Below, one piece after another: positions 8,600 to 18,390 of a DNA stretch of 28,369 nucleotides. Each line of letters begins with the position of its first letter. Position 1 is the stretch's first letter. The stretch spans positions 81,786 through 110,154 of the forward strand of contig NW_014577471.1 of the NCBI RefSeq assembly GCF_000485595.1. Reading direction: 5' to 3'. The notes under the pieces are model-generated. The model did no database searches, was not told where the DNA came from, and was given only the letters and a program-made list of their open reading frames with translations. The position numbers were made by a program, and so were the translations under genes. This stretch comes from Priapulus caudatus (taxonomy: Eukaryota > Priapulida > Priapulimorpha > Priapulimorphida > Priapulidae).

Positions 8600-9791
8600 C
8601 TGTGCATCAACACATAATCTAATCTGATCTTACAGATTCGCTACACGGACATTCAATGAGGCATGCCTGGCGAACGAGTGGTAATAGGTTGGATAAGTTA
8701 TAAAAGTGGTTACAAAACAAAGATATATATATGAAGATACCTAGCACTACAAACAAGAGCGCAGAGCGTCTGGGCCTCATGTGAGGTCTGTTGCTACGGT
8801 TATAAACGTAACATTTAAGTTGTGCGTAGTGACACCTTTTGTTAGACGCAGATATGCAGATACGCAGTTGCGTACACATCATTTCAGCAACCTCTCGCAT
8901 TCTGCATAACCCCAAATTCCATTGGTTTGATACAAAATGCGCGTGCCTGAGACTAATGTTTTATGGTGCATTTGGACCCTAACCCTATTTAAACAAAAAC
9001 AAAACAAGGTATGCGCAGTGATTAGTGGTCCGAATAAGCTCAAGAACGTACACATTTGCGTCTATATTGGTGCCAAAATTTGATGAGAAAATTAAGTCTG
9101 GGAAATCCACAGCCTCACTCCTGGGTAATTATTTGAGTGCTAGTGACTATTCCAACTATTCATAATGTACACTACAGAATCTCATATAATCTCATCTCAT
9201 TATCTCCTAAGTAAGCATTGTTCAAGTAAGAGTTATGTGTGGAATTTCACTGTAAAATGGTGAGCGTTCCACAACCACAGGGTACTCGCCCAACGCAGTT
9301 GAGAAACAAATCAATGGTTAACCCTCCTACAGGCTGCAATAGAGAGCTGCCACCTGTACCTAATTAACGGCAGGCAAAAACACACCATACCTATCATCAC
9401 CACATGCACTGGCAGTGGCATATTAAACACACTGACAGTACAGAATGCCAATTAGGAAATTATACGATTTAAGCGAGCGATAAACTTCTTTTAACCGAAA
9501 TTTAGCTTTTGAAATTTCACTGACATTGTAGGCCTCATACATCCAGATGAGACGGATATAGAGAAGCGTGTGCAAAAGAGGTGTTGACCCGGAAGTTGCT
9601 GAGCGCAGATCTTGCGCGCCGAGTTCCGCGGCAAGGGCGCACGCGACGCGCTAGAACTCCTGCCGGACAGTATGCGAGCGCTGGCGCTAGGATCCGTGCG
9701 CCGAATGGCCCTTAGACCGGCGCACGCAATCCATAGCCTGCCAGCGAACAGTCACAATTTTAGTGGGGGACACAGCAGGCAGACATTTGGA

Positions 9792-10243
9792 CGTGAACAG
9801 TGTTCAGCTTGTTATAAAAACATAATTTCTCCTGTTGCGTAACCGAGCTGCTGTCACACGCGAAAATTTCACGAGAAAGGACGTAAACGAAATTTTCGAC
9901 GTTCGCGAACCTGCCGCAGTGAATGGAAATGGCTGCAACGGAACAAAGGTTATAGTAGACTGGGACTCACTCCCCACCTCGATTACCCATCGGTGACTAA
10001 GTAAGCCTATGCGGTATTAGGCGCGCGCGCAGGCGGCGCACAGCTTTCCAACTCCCTACGAGCTGCGCCATATGGAACGTTGCAAAACGTTGCAGTGTTG
10101 CGACTGACAGCCATTTCCATTACTGGGCAGCAAGTTCGCGAACGCCGAGAATTTCGTCAGCTTTGTGTGATTTCGCATTCACAGCTCGGTACGTAACCAT
10201 GAGACATTCATGTTTTTATAACAACGTGAATACTGTTGTTCAA
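9792..10243. repeat. Foldback (inverted repeat) structure with ~140-bp arms
   Basis: The left arm (about 9792-9940) and the reverse complement of the right arm (about 10088-10243) share, in the same order, TTGTTATAAAAACAT, a GTAACCGAGCTG-like segment, GAAATTxTCG, CGTTCGCGAAC, ATGGAAATGGCTG and GCAACG. The loop is about 147 bp. I could not find a clear target duplication, so it is either an old MITE whose flanks have diverged or a non-mobile inverted duplication. It has no coding content. Confidence 0.7.
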
Positions 10244-10559
10244 GGAGAAACAAGATTGGAAGCTGTTGGAATGCTGTATTCGTGCCTGTGAAAGTTTCAA
10301 ATGAAGAATGAGCGTCGACGCGAATTTTGAGCTACGCTTTGGCTACTGGCTATATATATTAGTGTAAGCGTGCCAACAGTGCGTGCGCGAGCAGCAAATG
10401 GCAGCCGGCAGCGTACATTGGACGTAGGATGTTCGACGGAATTTACAGGAAACTCGGCCAATAATAGGTCCAAAGAGAGTTAGGCCTGATTGCTATAGAA
10501 CATGAAGAAGTTGCCCGAGTAAATAGATTTCATTATTTAGTTAGCATTATATTTTATTA

Positions 10560-10770
10560 TATTTAGTAGGAGTACTTAGTAACACTAACAGGAGTCGTCA
10601 TTATTAATATTAGTATTAGTAACCTTACTGAGTACCGGTACACAGTTGTCATTATTAGCTCTCCTTGTAGTAACTAGCTACTAGTACTAGTAGTCCTGTA
10701 CTTAGTAGTACTAGTAGTACTTACTAGTAATTATTGCTAACATGTACTTGTAGTAATAGAAGTATTCGTA
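10560..10770. repeat. Degenerate TAG/TAC trinucleotide tract
   Basis: The region is dominated by TAGTA, TACTAG and TTAGTA units (for example ACTAGTACTAGTAGTCC and TAGTAGTACTAGTAGTAC). It is a decayed trinucleotide microsatellite, self-complementary in places because CTAG and GTAC are palindromic. Confidence 0.7.
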
Positions 10771-11199
10771 GGTGTGGATACAATTCGTGAGCTCGCATTG
10801 GGGATCGTGTAGAATATCATATATATATAGGTGCCTGTAGATTACGGAGTACGAGGCACATTGGTTTTATTGGGACCCATGTTCTCTATCCTTGGCCGTC
10901 CGAGTCGAGCACTCCGGAATTTCACCAGTGATTCTTACGGAACACTTACAGCTTCAAGTCTTCCCATGTCACAGTTTAGGCACTTCTGCCACCATCTGTT
11001 TAAAATCTTTTGTTGATGAGGCCAGTGTAACTAATGCAGAGATACAATAGCAGATAAAGAGTGACAATGAAACTAACTCGTAAACTGGATTGATTACGAA
11101 TAAGCGAAGACATTTCTATTGTTTCCTCTATATCGGATCCTCTAAGCTCAGGCCAGTCAACGCTACGCATTAGCGCTATATATTGTTACAATGTGGAAC

Positions 11200-11630
11200 A
11201 AAAAACTAAAAAAAATTTTCAATCGCTCCGCTCACACCATGTTCTCAGAAAATGTCTAAAATCTGCCCTGTGCCATTGACCTTTGACCTGTGACCTCCAA
11301 TTTCCGCACAGTGATGCTTTTCTACCATGATGCTATACACCGACTATCACGAGCCTAGGTCGAGCCCGTTTTAGATTTCTGCCGCCATCTGCATTTCCTC
11401 CCTATACCTTAAGTTAAGAGTGAATGTTCCCTTCTTTTACACCTCTTGACCTTTGACCTTTGACCCCAGCTTCGACATCCCAACTCGTTTTCGGATTACC
11501 CCCCCACGTCCCGAATATCGTGACCGTACGTCGAGCGCGTTAAGATTGTGGCCAACTGTTGACGGACGGACGGACGCTCGACGGACGATCATGCGATTCT
11601 ACAAGCTGCATCTGACTATGTCAGATGAGC
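11200..11630. repeat. Repeat B, copy 1, with two clusters of TGACCT half-sites
   Basis: The dispersed ~430-bp sequence runs from TTTTCAATCGCTCC to a hairpin CATCTGAC-TAT-GTCAGATG (11609-11627). It carries three TGACCT half-sites with single-base spacers at 11277-11296 and a second cluster (TGACCT, TGACCT, TGACCC) at 11447-11466. On the other strand this is AGGTCA direct-repeat-1 geometry. A short ACGG-rich run precedes the end. The frame at 11453-11665 is a by-product. I could not define terminal repeats or a target duplication. Confidence 0.75.
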
Positions 11631-11655
11631 TAACCAAGTGCCGCAGAGCGACAGC

Positions 11656-11740
11656 GCTCATCTAACGTCTACTGCGGTGACTCTGTGCGTGGAGTGGTGG
11701 GATTCTAGTAAACCCTGTTAGTCCCAAATGTGTTCACATA
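11656..11740. repeat. ~85-90 bp repeat shared with 24494-24583
   Basis: The block from GCGCTCATCTAACGTCTACT to GTGTTCACATACAC is nearly identical at both places. The flanks differ: here it follows repeat B1, and at 24494 it abuts a truncated MITE. No gene is evident. Confidence 0.8.
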
Positions 11741-11741
11741 C

Positions 11742-11945
11742 ACGCCGAAACAGTGGAATGCACAGGGATGTATCAGGAACCTTCTCAAAGGAATGTTCGT
11801 TGGGATCGTTATGAAAGTTGCCACAAGATGGCGCGTACGTTTAAAGTGCTCTTCAGATTAAAGATGGAAGCTCCCATCGTACGTTAGTAGCAACAACTAT
11901 TTGCAAGACAGAATAGGTAAGCACTCATCCATTTACCTACGCAAG
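11742..11945. other. Unassigned spacer
   Basis: Single-copy sequence between the short repeat and the block-A-like intron fragment. I see no open frame, RNA signature or repeat in it. Confidence 0.4.
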
Positions 11946-12376
11946 CCTACAGTGCCAATACGAGAGCTGCCACCTGTAACAATTCATTGCAGGCAAAAAC
12001 CTACACAGTAGGCCTAGCTATACCGCCACATGCACTGGCAGTGGCACTGGCAGTGCATACCTTACATGGTAACATACTGACAGTATAGAATGCCATAGAA
12101 ATTATACGATTTAAGGAGCATAAACTTCTTCAACCAAATTTAGCTTTTGAAATTTCACTGTGACATTGTAGCCTCATACATCCAGGCATGTATATATATC
12201 TGACTAGCAACCCGGCCAGTCAAATTCTTCTAACAGACAGTAAACAAATCCATGTTTAACCTCCTCTTGAGGGTCAAAAGGTTATCCGACACTTACTCTT
12301 CGCATGTTCAGCAGAAGGGACATTTCATGCGTCCTTTCAATAAAGCCCTAAAAATGCTAGGTCACCGCTGAAACAA
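11945..12376 (-). repeat. Fragment of block A upstream intron joined to repeat B2
   Basis: Sequence equivalent to 15950-16080 plus 16675-16952 (GAGAGCTGCCACCTGTA..., CTGGCAGTG repeats, ATAGAAATTATACGATTTAAG, TTTGAAATTTCACTGTGACATTGTAGCCTCATACATCCAGGC). It carries the undisturbed ATAGAAAT target of the hAT-like element at 16085. The tandem CTGGCAGTGG unit (about 12038-12056) is present in a variable number among copies. Confidence 0.75.
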
Positions 12377-12784
12377 AAAAGTTTTTCAATCGCTCGTCAG
12401 ACCATGTCCTCAGAAAATGTCTAAAATCTGCCCGTTCCCATTGACTTTGACCTGTCACCTCCAATTTCAGCACAGTGATGGCTTTTCCTACCATGATGCC
12501 TATACATCGACTATCACGAGCCTAGGTCGAGCCGTTTAGATTTGTGCCGCAATTCTGCATTTCCTCCTATACTTAATTAAGGAGTGAATGTTCCCCCTTC
12601 TTTTACAACCTCTTGACCTTTGACCTCTGCATGCATACCCCAGCTTCGACATCCCAACTCGTTTGACGATCCCCCCAACGACCCGAATATCGTGACCGTA
12701 CGTCGAGCCGTTAAGATTGTGCCCAACTGTGACGGACGAACACGAACGGACGATCATGCGATCTACAAGCTGCATCTGACTACG
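12377..12784. repeat. Repeat B, copy 2 (ends at assembly gap)
   Basis: Aligns with 11208-11620 and 16953-17360. The first half-site cluster is eroded, while the second keeps TGACCT at 12614-12619 and 12621-12626 with a 1-base spacer. The sequence stops at CTGACTACG, immediately before the N run, so the right boundary is unknown. Confidence 0.75.
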
Positions 12785-12809
12785 NNNNNNNNNNNNNNNN
12801 NNNNNNNNN
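12785..12809. other. Assembly gap (25 N)
   Basis: A run of 25 undetermined bases separates repeat B2 from block A4. The exon E expected to follow block A4 exons C and D would lie on the far side of this junction and is not seen, so the gap length may be arbitrary. Confidence 0.95.
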
Positions 12810-12926
12810 TAATTGGTGCGCACCAGATAGCCACTGCTATCGTAAGGGGGTGGCTGAACTTTGAGCAGGCCAGCGCATATTGGAGCGGGATAGCGTGTAC
12901 ACACTGCAATTTTTAATGGCGTGTTA

Positions 12927-13633
12927 AGGCCCGCTCAGGTCGGTCTACGATTTTACTATCGGCGACTACTTTAGCGCCGATTAGCAGCGTAGCAACACTC
13001 ATGTCGACTTGAAGTGACTACGCTGCCAATCGCCGATCACATCGTTAGCGTTTCTGCATCAAACGCTAGACGGGCTCGCGGCCCAGTATTTGTACTAGCA
13101 ACAAGAGTTCTTTAGCACAAACAGAGCAAGCTTGACGCCGGACCAGTCTACATCAAACGAGTGACGTACGTGACCAACAAAATGGCGCTTACCAGTAAAC
13201 ATCATGTAACTTCGTAAAATCTATTCTCAATTTTCTGAACATCGTTAATATGCATTTGCAGAATTTTTTTTTATGTGATTATACGGAAAACTTAATATAT
13301 ATTTGAGAAAGAGTTTGTGCAATAATCCCTCCTGTAAACTGCTGACGAGTGGCGTGTAGGCTGCCATTTTATTAATCACGTGACTTTTGATATCATTTGA
13401 CTCGACACGCTGCGGTGATTGGCTGCCACTCACGATTTGTCGCCGACAGCCGCCATAGAAATAGAACATGTTCTATTCTCTGCCGATCGCAGTCGGCGAC
13501 CGTATTTTCGATCGTAAGAGAACTCATGTCGAGTTTGCGTCGCGATGTTTTTATCGGCGATCTGGCCGGTTTTTGACGTACGATATTCAAATCTTGTCGG
13601 CGACTAGGTCGTAAGGCCGACATAAGCGGGCCT
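12927..13633. mobile_element. PIF/Harbinger-like MITE, copy in block A4
   Basis: A 707-bp copy with AGGCCCGCTCAGGTCGG at the left, AGCGGGCCT at the right and TTA on both sides (12924-12926, 13634-13636). It sits at the same target as in block A3, so the insertion predates the A3/A4 duplication. Confidence 0.85.
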
Positions 13634-14691
13634 TTAGACAGCGCGCTAGTTGGTACCATACCAAATTCGTAGTCTGTATGGGGTAATAGCCTGGCATGTG
13701 TGTGCCACCTACTGGGTTAGGAGGATGGATGGTGTTTAACTTATGGCGAGGAACATGTCTAACGACACTTTTTTCCATAACAGAATTGAAACTAATGTTT
13801 CAAGAGCTAACATACTAATCACAAAAGAAGCAGTAAGATTAATTAAAGCTAACTGAACCAATTACAAACATCCCAGTATACTGCCGATAATTAGAATGCA
13901 CTTGCTACAGTTTCCACAACCACGTGCAGCCTACCATGCGATGGTTACCATGGGCAACCACCATAGCCAGCTACTATGAGAAGCTACCATGGACAGCTAC
14001 AGTGGATACCTACCAAAAAAAACTTATGGGCGGTTACTACATGAAGCTACCAAGTACTGCTGCCATGGATTGTTACCATGGAAACCGACCTTGTGCAGCT
14101 AGTTGGCCTGCTAGCTAGAGTACCTGGTGCCATAGACAGGAAGCTTGACAAATATCGCACTTAATCTCTCCTGAGCAGCATGTCCGTGACTCCATGCTTT
14201 GCTCTGACACGACTCGAAAGTGGGGTCAGGCAGTCGGCTGCCAAAGTACAACAACGGCTGTTTGCAGTGTAAGCTTATTATAATAGACTGATGGATCAAA
14301 GTATAGTCACTTCTCAAGGTTCCTGACAAGACAGCCCACATTTGTGAAATAGCTGGCAATAATCTCAACCCGTGGCGAATTGTAACGATTTATAAACACG
14401 TGATCAAATAACAGAATCATTTTGATAAAAAACTGCCTACTTGTATATGTGTAAGGTGGTGATATTCATATTGAAAGGGATTATTTCATAAAAAACTGCC
14501 ACAATCGAGAAAATATAGAGAAATAATTAAATTAGAATTTCAATTACTCAAAATAAAATAAAACACCTATTCACACATTTTCCAGTATGTGTCAAAAAGT
14601 TGTTTCAATTAAATAGATACAGTACTTCACCAGCCTTGTTCAGTAATCCACCAGCGTACAACTTAAAAAAAAAAACGTGGCGGCTACTCAC

Positions 14692-14758
14692 CCACCATGT
14701 CACTGTGCTCCGAATTCACCAGCCCTTACATTTCATAATTCCTGGATCTGCCCCCATA
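14692..14758 (-). pseudogene. TANGO2-like exon D, copy 4 (one-base deletion as assembled)
   Basis: Identical to the intact exon D at 25821-25888 except for one C lost from a four-base run, which shifts the frame after the KCK codons. Acceptor context and the donor GTGAGTAG are intact. A homopolymer length error in the consensus would explain it. Confidence 0.6.
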
Positions 14759-15046
14759 CTCGTGACACGTTACATTGTGACACAATAGATTGTGACATGA
14801 ACACAGCCAAGCCCCTACCCTAGATTACACCATTATGTCCTCTTGCTAATAAAGGTTATCTCAGCTAGATCCAAATTAAGTTAAAAATAACGCACTGACG
14901 AAATTTTCGTCCAATCTCTCCGATAGAATCTGGATCTAACTGAGATAAACTTATTAGCATGTAAACTTTAGAGATCGCAATGAAATTATTTAATCATATG
15001 TCCTCTTGCATTCGCTGACATCATCTCACGTCTCCTACTTACTTAC

Positions 15047-15204
15047 CTTGTGTCATCTCGTAAGATGTTCAGCAGGCAGCTGGTCAAGGCAGCGGTGCTG
15101 GCTCGAGTTGTACTCATCGACACCTCTCTGAAAGATGACAGCGCATGTTCAGCGTTTCCTCAAGGTTTCGCTGGATCACGGATTGTTGCACACACAGTAG
15201 GAAC
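15047..15204 (-). pseudogene. TANGO2-like exon C, copy 4 (158 bp, frameshifted as assembled)
   Basis: Splice sites match the intact copies, but the exon is two bases short overall. Two bases are missing from a GCGC run, one A is lost in the VVDEY region, and an extra base follows the CNSR codons. A 60-codon open frame on the opposite strand over this segment is a shadow. It is paired with exon D at 14692-14758; exon B (22870-22966) is the nearest upstream exon on this strand. Confidence 0.65.
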
Positions 15205-16084
15205 CTGTGCATCAACACATAATCTAATCTGATCTTACAGATTCGCTACACGGACATTCAATGAGGCATGCCTGGCGAACGAGTGGTAATAGGTTGGATT
15301 AAGTTATAAAAGTGGTTACAAAACAAAGATATATATATGAAGATACCTAGGCACTACAAACAAGAGCGCAGAGCGTCTGGGCTCATGTGAGGTCTGTTGC
15401 TACGGTTATAAAAGTAACATTTAAGTTGTGCGTAGTGACACCTTTGTTAGACGCAGATATGCAGATACGCAGTTGCGTACACATCATTCAGCAACCTTCG
15501 CATTCTGGCATAACTCCCAAATTCCATTGGCGTTGATACAAAATCGCGTGCCTGAGACTAATGTTTTTATGGTGCATTGTGACCCTAACCCTTATTAAAA
15601 AAAAACAAAACAAGGTATGCCAGTGATTAGTGGACCGAATAAGCTCAAGAAAACGTACACATTTGCGTCTATATTGGTGCCAAAATTTGATGAGAAAATA
15701 AGTCTGCGGAAATCCACAGCCTCACTCCTGGGTAATTATTTGAGTGCTAGTGACTATTCCAACTATTCATAATGTACACTACAGAATCTCATATATATCT
15801 CATCTCATTATCTCCTAAGTAAGCATTGTTCAAGTAAGAGTTATGATGTGGAATTTCACTGTAAAATTGGAGCGTTCCACAACCACAGGTACTCGCCCAA
15901 CGCAGTTGAGAAACAAATCCATGTTTAACCCTCCTACAGGCTGCAATAGAGAGCTGCCACCTGTACTAATTAACGGCAGGCAAAAACTACACCATACCTA
16001 TCATACACACATGCACTGGCAGTGGCCACTGGCAGTGCATATTAACCGCATTGGCACACTGACAGTACAAATGCCATAGAAGAT

Positions 16085-16674
16085 TAAGGGCTGTCATTGG
16101 ATCAAATTATTTCGATTCGATTATTGATATTTTTTTTTTCGATATTTCGATGCCGATGCGAATCCGATTCCGATTTAATAATTATGTAATAAAACATGAG
16201 CCGTGAAAGCTAAGTAAACTCATGTATTGGTTCTACTTGATGATAACTATGTTCATGTTTATACCATCGCTGTGCGCTTAAAATACACATGGCGAAGTAT
16301 ATATTTATTGAATGCAACCCAGATTGACTGCGCGTCGCGGCCGAGATGGCGAAGCAGCAGACATGGCTTTTACGGTAGACAGATTTGTATTATTAGAGGA
16401 TCAGTGGAGACCAGGATACGCCCAAGAGACAATAGAACACCACAGTTATGATTGTCTCTGTATGCATGCGCCTGCGCTAACTTCCGTATAAATGGCCGGC
16501 GCTCAGTCAATAATGCTCCGATGCTTACGGCTGGCTACATTTTTGAAAAAAAAAACATAAAAAAAAAAAAAAAAAAATCGATCGGCTATTTATTCGATTT
16601 ATTTCGAATCGATATCGCGACGCAACACCCATCGCGATTTAACGATGAGGCGTGGCGATCGATGACAGTCTATA
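16085..16674. mobile_element. 590-bp hAT-like non-autonomous element
   Basis: The element begins TAAGGGCTGTCATTGGATC and its other end reads TATAGACTGTCATCGATC inward. It is flanked by ATAGAAAT at 16675-16682 and ATAGAAGAT (one extra base) at 16076-16084. The undisturbed paralogous sequence near 12092-12099 contains a single ATAGAAAT. An 8-bp duplication and TAGGGCTGTC-type ends indicate hAT. The interior is rich in TCGAT/ATCGAT motifs near both ends and contains an A-rich run (16546-16577). No transposase frame is present; the frames at 16227-16451 and 16452-16697 look random. Confidence 0.8.
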
Positions 16675-16952
16675 ATAGAAATTATACATTTAAGTGAGCA
16701 TAACCTTCTTTAACCAATTTAGCTTTTGAAATTTCACTGTGACTTGTAGCCTCATACATCCAGGCAGAGTATAGATTCTACTAGCAAACACCGGCAGTCA
16801 CAATTCTTTCTAACAGACCGTCAACAAATCCATGTTTAAACCTCCTCTAGGGGTCAAAAGTTATCTGACACTACTCTTCGCATGTCACGCAGAACGAATT
16901 CATGCGTCTTTTCAATAAATGCCATAAAAATGCTAGGTCACCGCTGAAACAA
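16675..16952 (-). repeat. Block A4 upstream intron, continued beyond the hAT-like element
   Basis: Resumes at ATAGAAATTATACATTTAAG and parallels 12092-12376 through CATACATCCAGGC, the AACAAATCCATGTTTAA segment and CTAGGTCACCGCTGAAAC, then passes into repeat B3. No exon is seen in it. Confidence 0.75.
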
Positions 16953-17366
16953 AAAAGTTTTTCAATCGCTCCGTCAGACCATGTCCTCAGAAAATGTCTA
17001 AAATCTGCCCTGTGCCCATTGACCTTGACCTGGTCACCTCCATTTCGCGCCACGTGATGGCTTTTCCTACCATGATGCTACTACACCGACTATCACGAGC
17101 CTAGGTCGCAGGCCGTTTAATTTGTGGCCGCAATTCTGCATTTCCTCCCTATACCTTAAGTTAGGAGTGAATGTTCCCCTTCTTTTACACCTTCTTGACC
17201 TTTGACCTTTGACCCCCAGCTTCGACATCCCAACTCGTTTCGATTTACCCCACGTCCCGAATATCTTGACCGTACGCGTCGAACGCGTTAAGATTGTTGC
17301 CCGACTGTGACGGACGACCGGAAGGACGCTCATGCGATTCTACAAGCTGGCATACTGACTATGTCA
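16953..17366. repeat. Repeat B, copy 3 (right end interrupted by the 4.8-kb TIR structure)
   Basis: Aligns with 11208-11622. The second half-site cluster is complete: TGACCT 17196-17201, TGACCT 17203-17208 and TGACCC 17210-17215. It breaks off at CTGACTATGTCA, where copy 1 continues GATGAG. GATGAG is found again at 22140-22145, just beyond the inserted structure. Confidence 0.7.
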
Positions 17367-17674
17367 AGGCCTATTTACCGATGCGTTTTGGACGTCCGTT
17401 CTAGAGTACGTCAGACGCATACGTCAACAACGCACCTAGTGTAAACCTATGCGGTACGAGCACCATTTTAGACCCGTTGCGATGTACAGCGGATGCAGCA
17501 GGAACGGCTGTTCTAATTTCAGTCGCCGACATTCTAACCAGGACGCAAGAAGCCCGACCAATCAGGTGCGGCCGAGATTCTGGGTCACGTGCTTGGCTCA
17601 GCGTCTCTCGCGCATGAACAGTAGTTGTATCGAGAGAATCATTACTATGGGATGTTCCATCAATACCATAAAGT

Positions 17675-18038
17675 ACGTGTGCGCGTGTTGTGTGCGTGTC
17701 TGTGTGTGCGCCGGTGCGTGTGTGCGTGTGTGGCGTGCGTGATGCGCGCGCGGCGTGTGTGGTGCGCGTGCGCCGTGGTCGCTTGTGTGTGTGTATGTGT
17801 GTGTGTGTGGTGCGCCGTGCTGCGTTGTGTGTGGGGTGCGTGCTTGGGTGCTGTGTACGTCTGGGTGTGTGCGTGTGTGTGCGTGGGTGTGTGTGTGTGT
17901 GTGTGCGTGACCGTGTGTGTTGTGTCTGTGTGTGTGTGTTTGTGTGTGTGCACCGCTGCATGCCGTTTGTTGTAGTCGGTGTGTGTGTGTGGTGTACGTT
18001 GTGTGCTGTGTGTGCTGGTGGGTGTGTGTGTGTGTGCA
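17675..18038. repeat. GT-rich microsatellite tract
   Basis: Mostly (GT)n interrupted by GC and GG, about 360 bp. The overlapping valine/cysteine and histidine/threonine frames on both strands across 17598-18345 are products of the dinucleotide repeat and are not genes. Confidence 0.9.
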
Positions 18039-18110
18039 TGGACCACAAGCGCACTGTAAAATGTCCAGGCAGCAGCACGCCGCTCTCCCCGAGGTCGTTA
18101 CGTGCGCGTC

Positions 18111-18341
18111 GCCATACGCACCGCACGCACGCACGCACACCGACCACAACACACATGCGATGAGTGCGTGCTCTGCTCTGACGGTGCTGTGGTGGCGGTA
18201 CGCCGCACACGCCCCCACACACACGCCACATACACACACACACGCACACGCCACAGCAGTACGCCACGCCGCAACACGGCACACCGCACACGCACACCCA
18301 GCACACCGCACACACACACACACAACACAACACACCACACA
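18111..18341. repeat. CA-rich microsatellite tract, inverted relative to the GT tract
   Basis: (CA)n and (CACG)n with an interruption at about 18158-18205. With the GT tract about 70 bases upstream it makes a long imperfect inverted repeat with a loop around 18039-18110. Confidence 0.9.
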
Positions 18342-18390
18342 CTAATCTACTATATTGTTCGTCAGTGTCAGCTGTTGTGTTGAGGAGTCT

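Larger units (their letters stand above)
5562..9565 (-). repeat. Segmental duplication block A, copy 3
   Basis: The longest well-preserved copy. In gene orientation it contains an upstream intron (9565 down to 8600, shared with 15244-16084), exon C, exon D, the MITE-bearing intron and exon E. It matches block A1 from 5562 and block A4 from 6244 onward. It ends near CATACATCCAG, where unique sequence begins. A private tandem duplication lies at 5690-6219. Confidence 0.85.
9566..11195. other. Single-copy spacer with no recognisable gene
   Basis: Sequence from the end of block A3 to repeat B1. It contains a GC- and CpG-richer part (about 9590-9740 and 10010-10080), an inverted-repeat structure (9792-10243), a degenerate TAG/TAC trinucleotide tract (10560-10770), and otherwise A/T-rich DNA. 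The frames at 9612-9842 and 10831-11016 are short, show no motif I recognise and have no supporting splice context, so I do not call them genes. Confidence 0.6.
12810..16084 (-). repeat. Segmental duplication block A, copy 4
   Basis: Starts at the gap inside sequence equivalent to 6205 and runs through the MITE, CCATGG minisatellite, exon D, exon C and the upstream intron (15244-16084). It continues at 16675 after an inserted hAT-like element. Very close to block A3, including shared small indels in exon C. Exon E is missing. Confidence 0.85.

Noticed and set aside
8980-9000. Telomere-like CCCTAACCCT (also near 15586)
   Set aside because: Only about one and a half units, in an intron repeat; too short to indicate telomeric origin.
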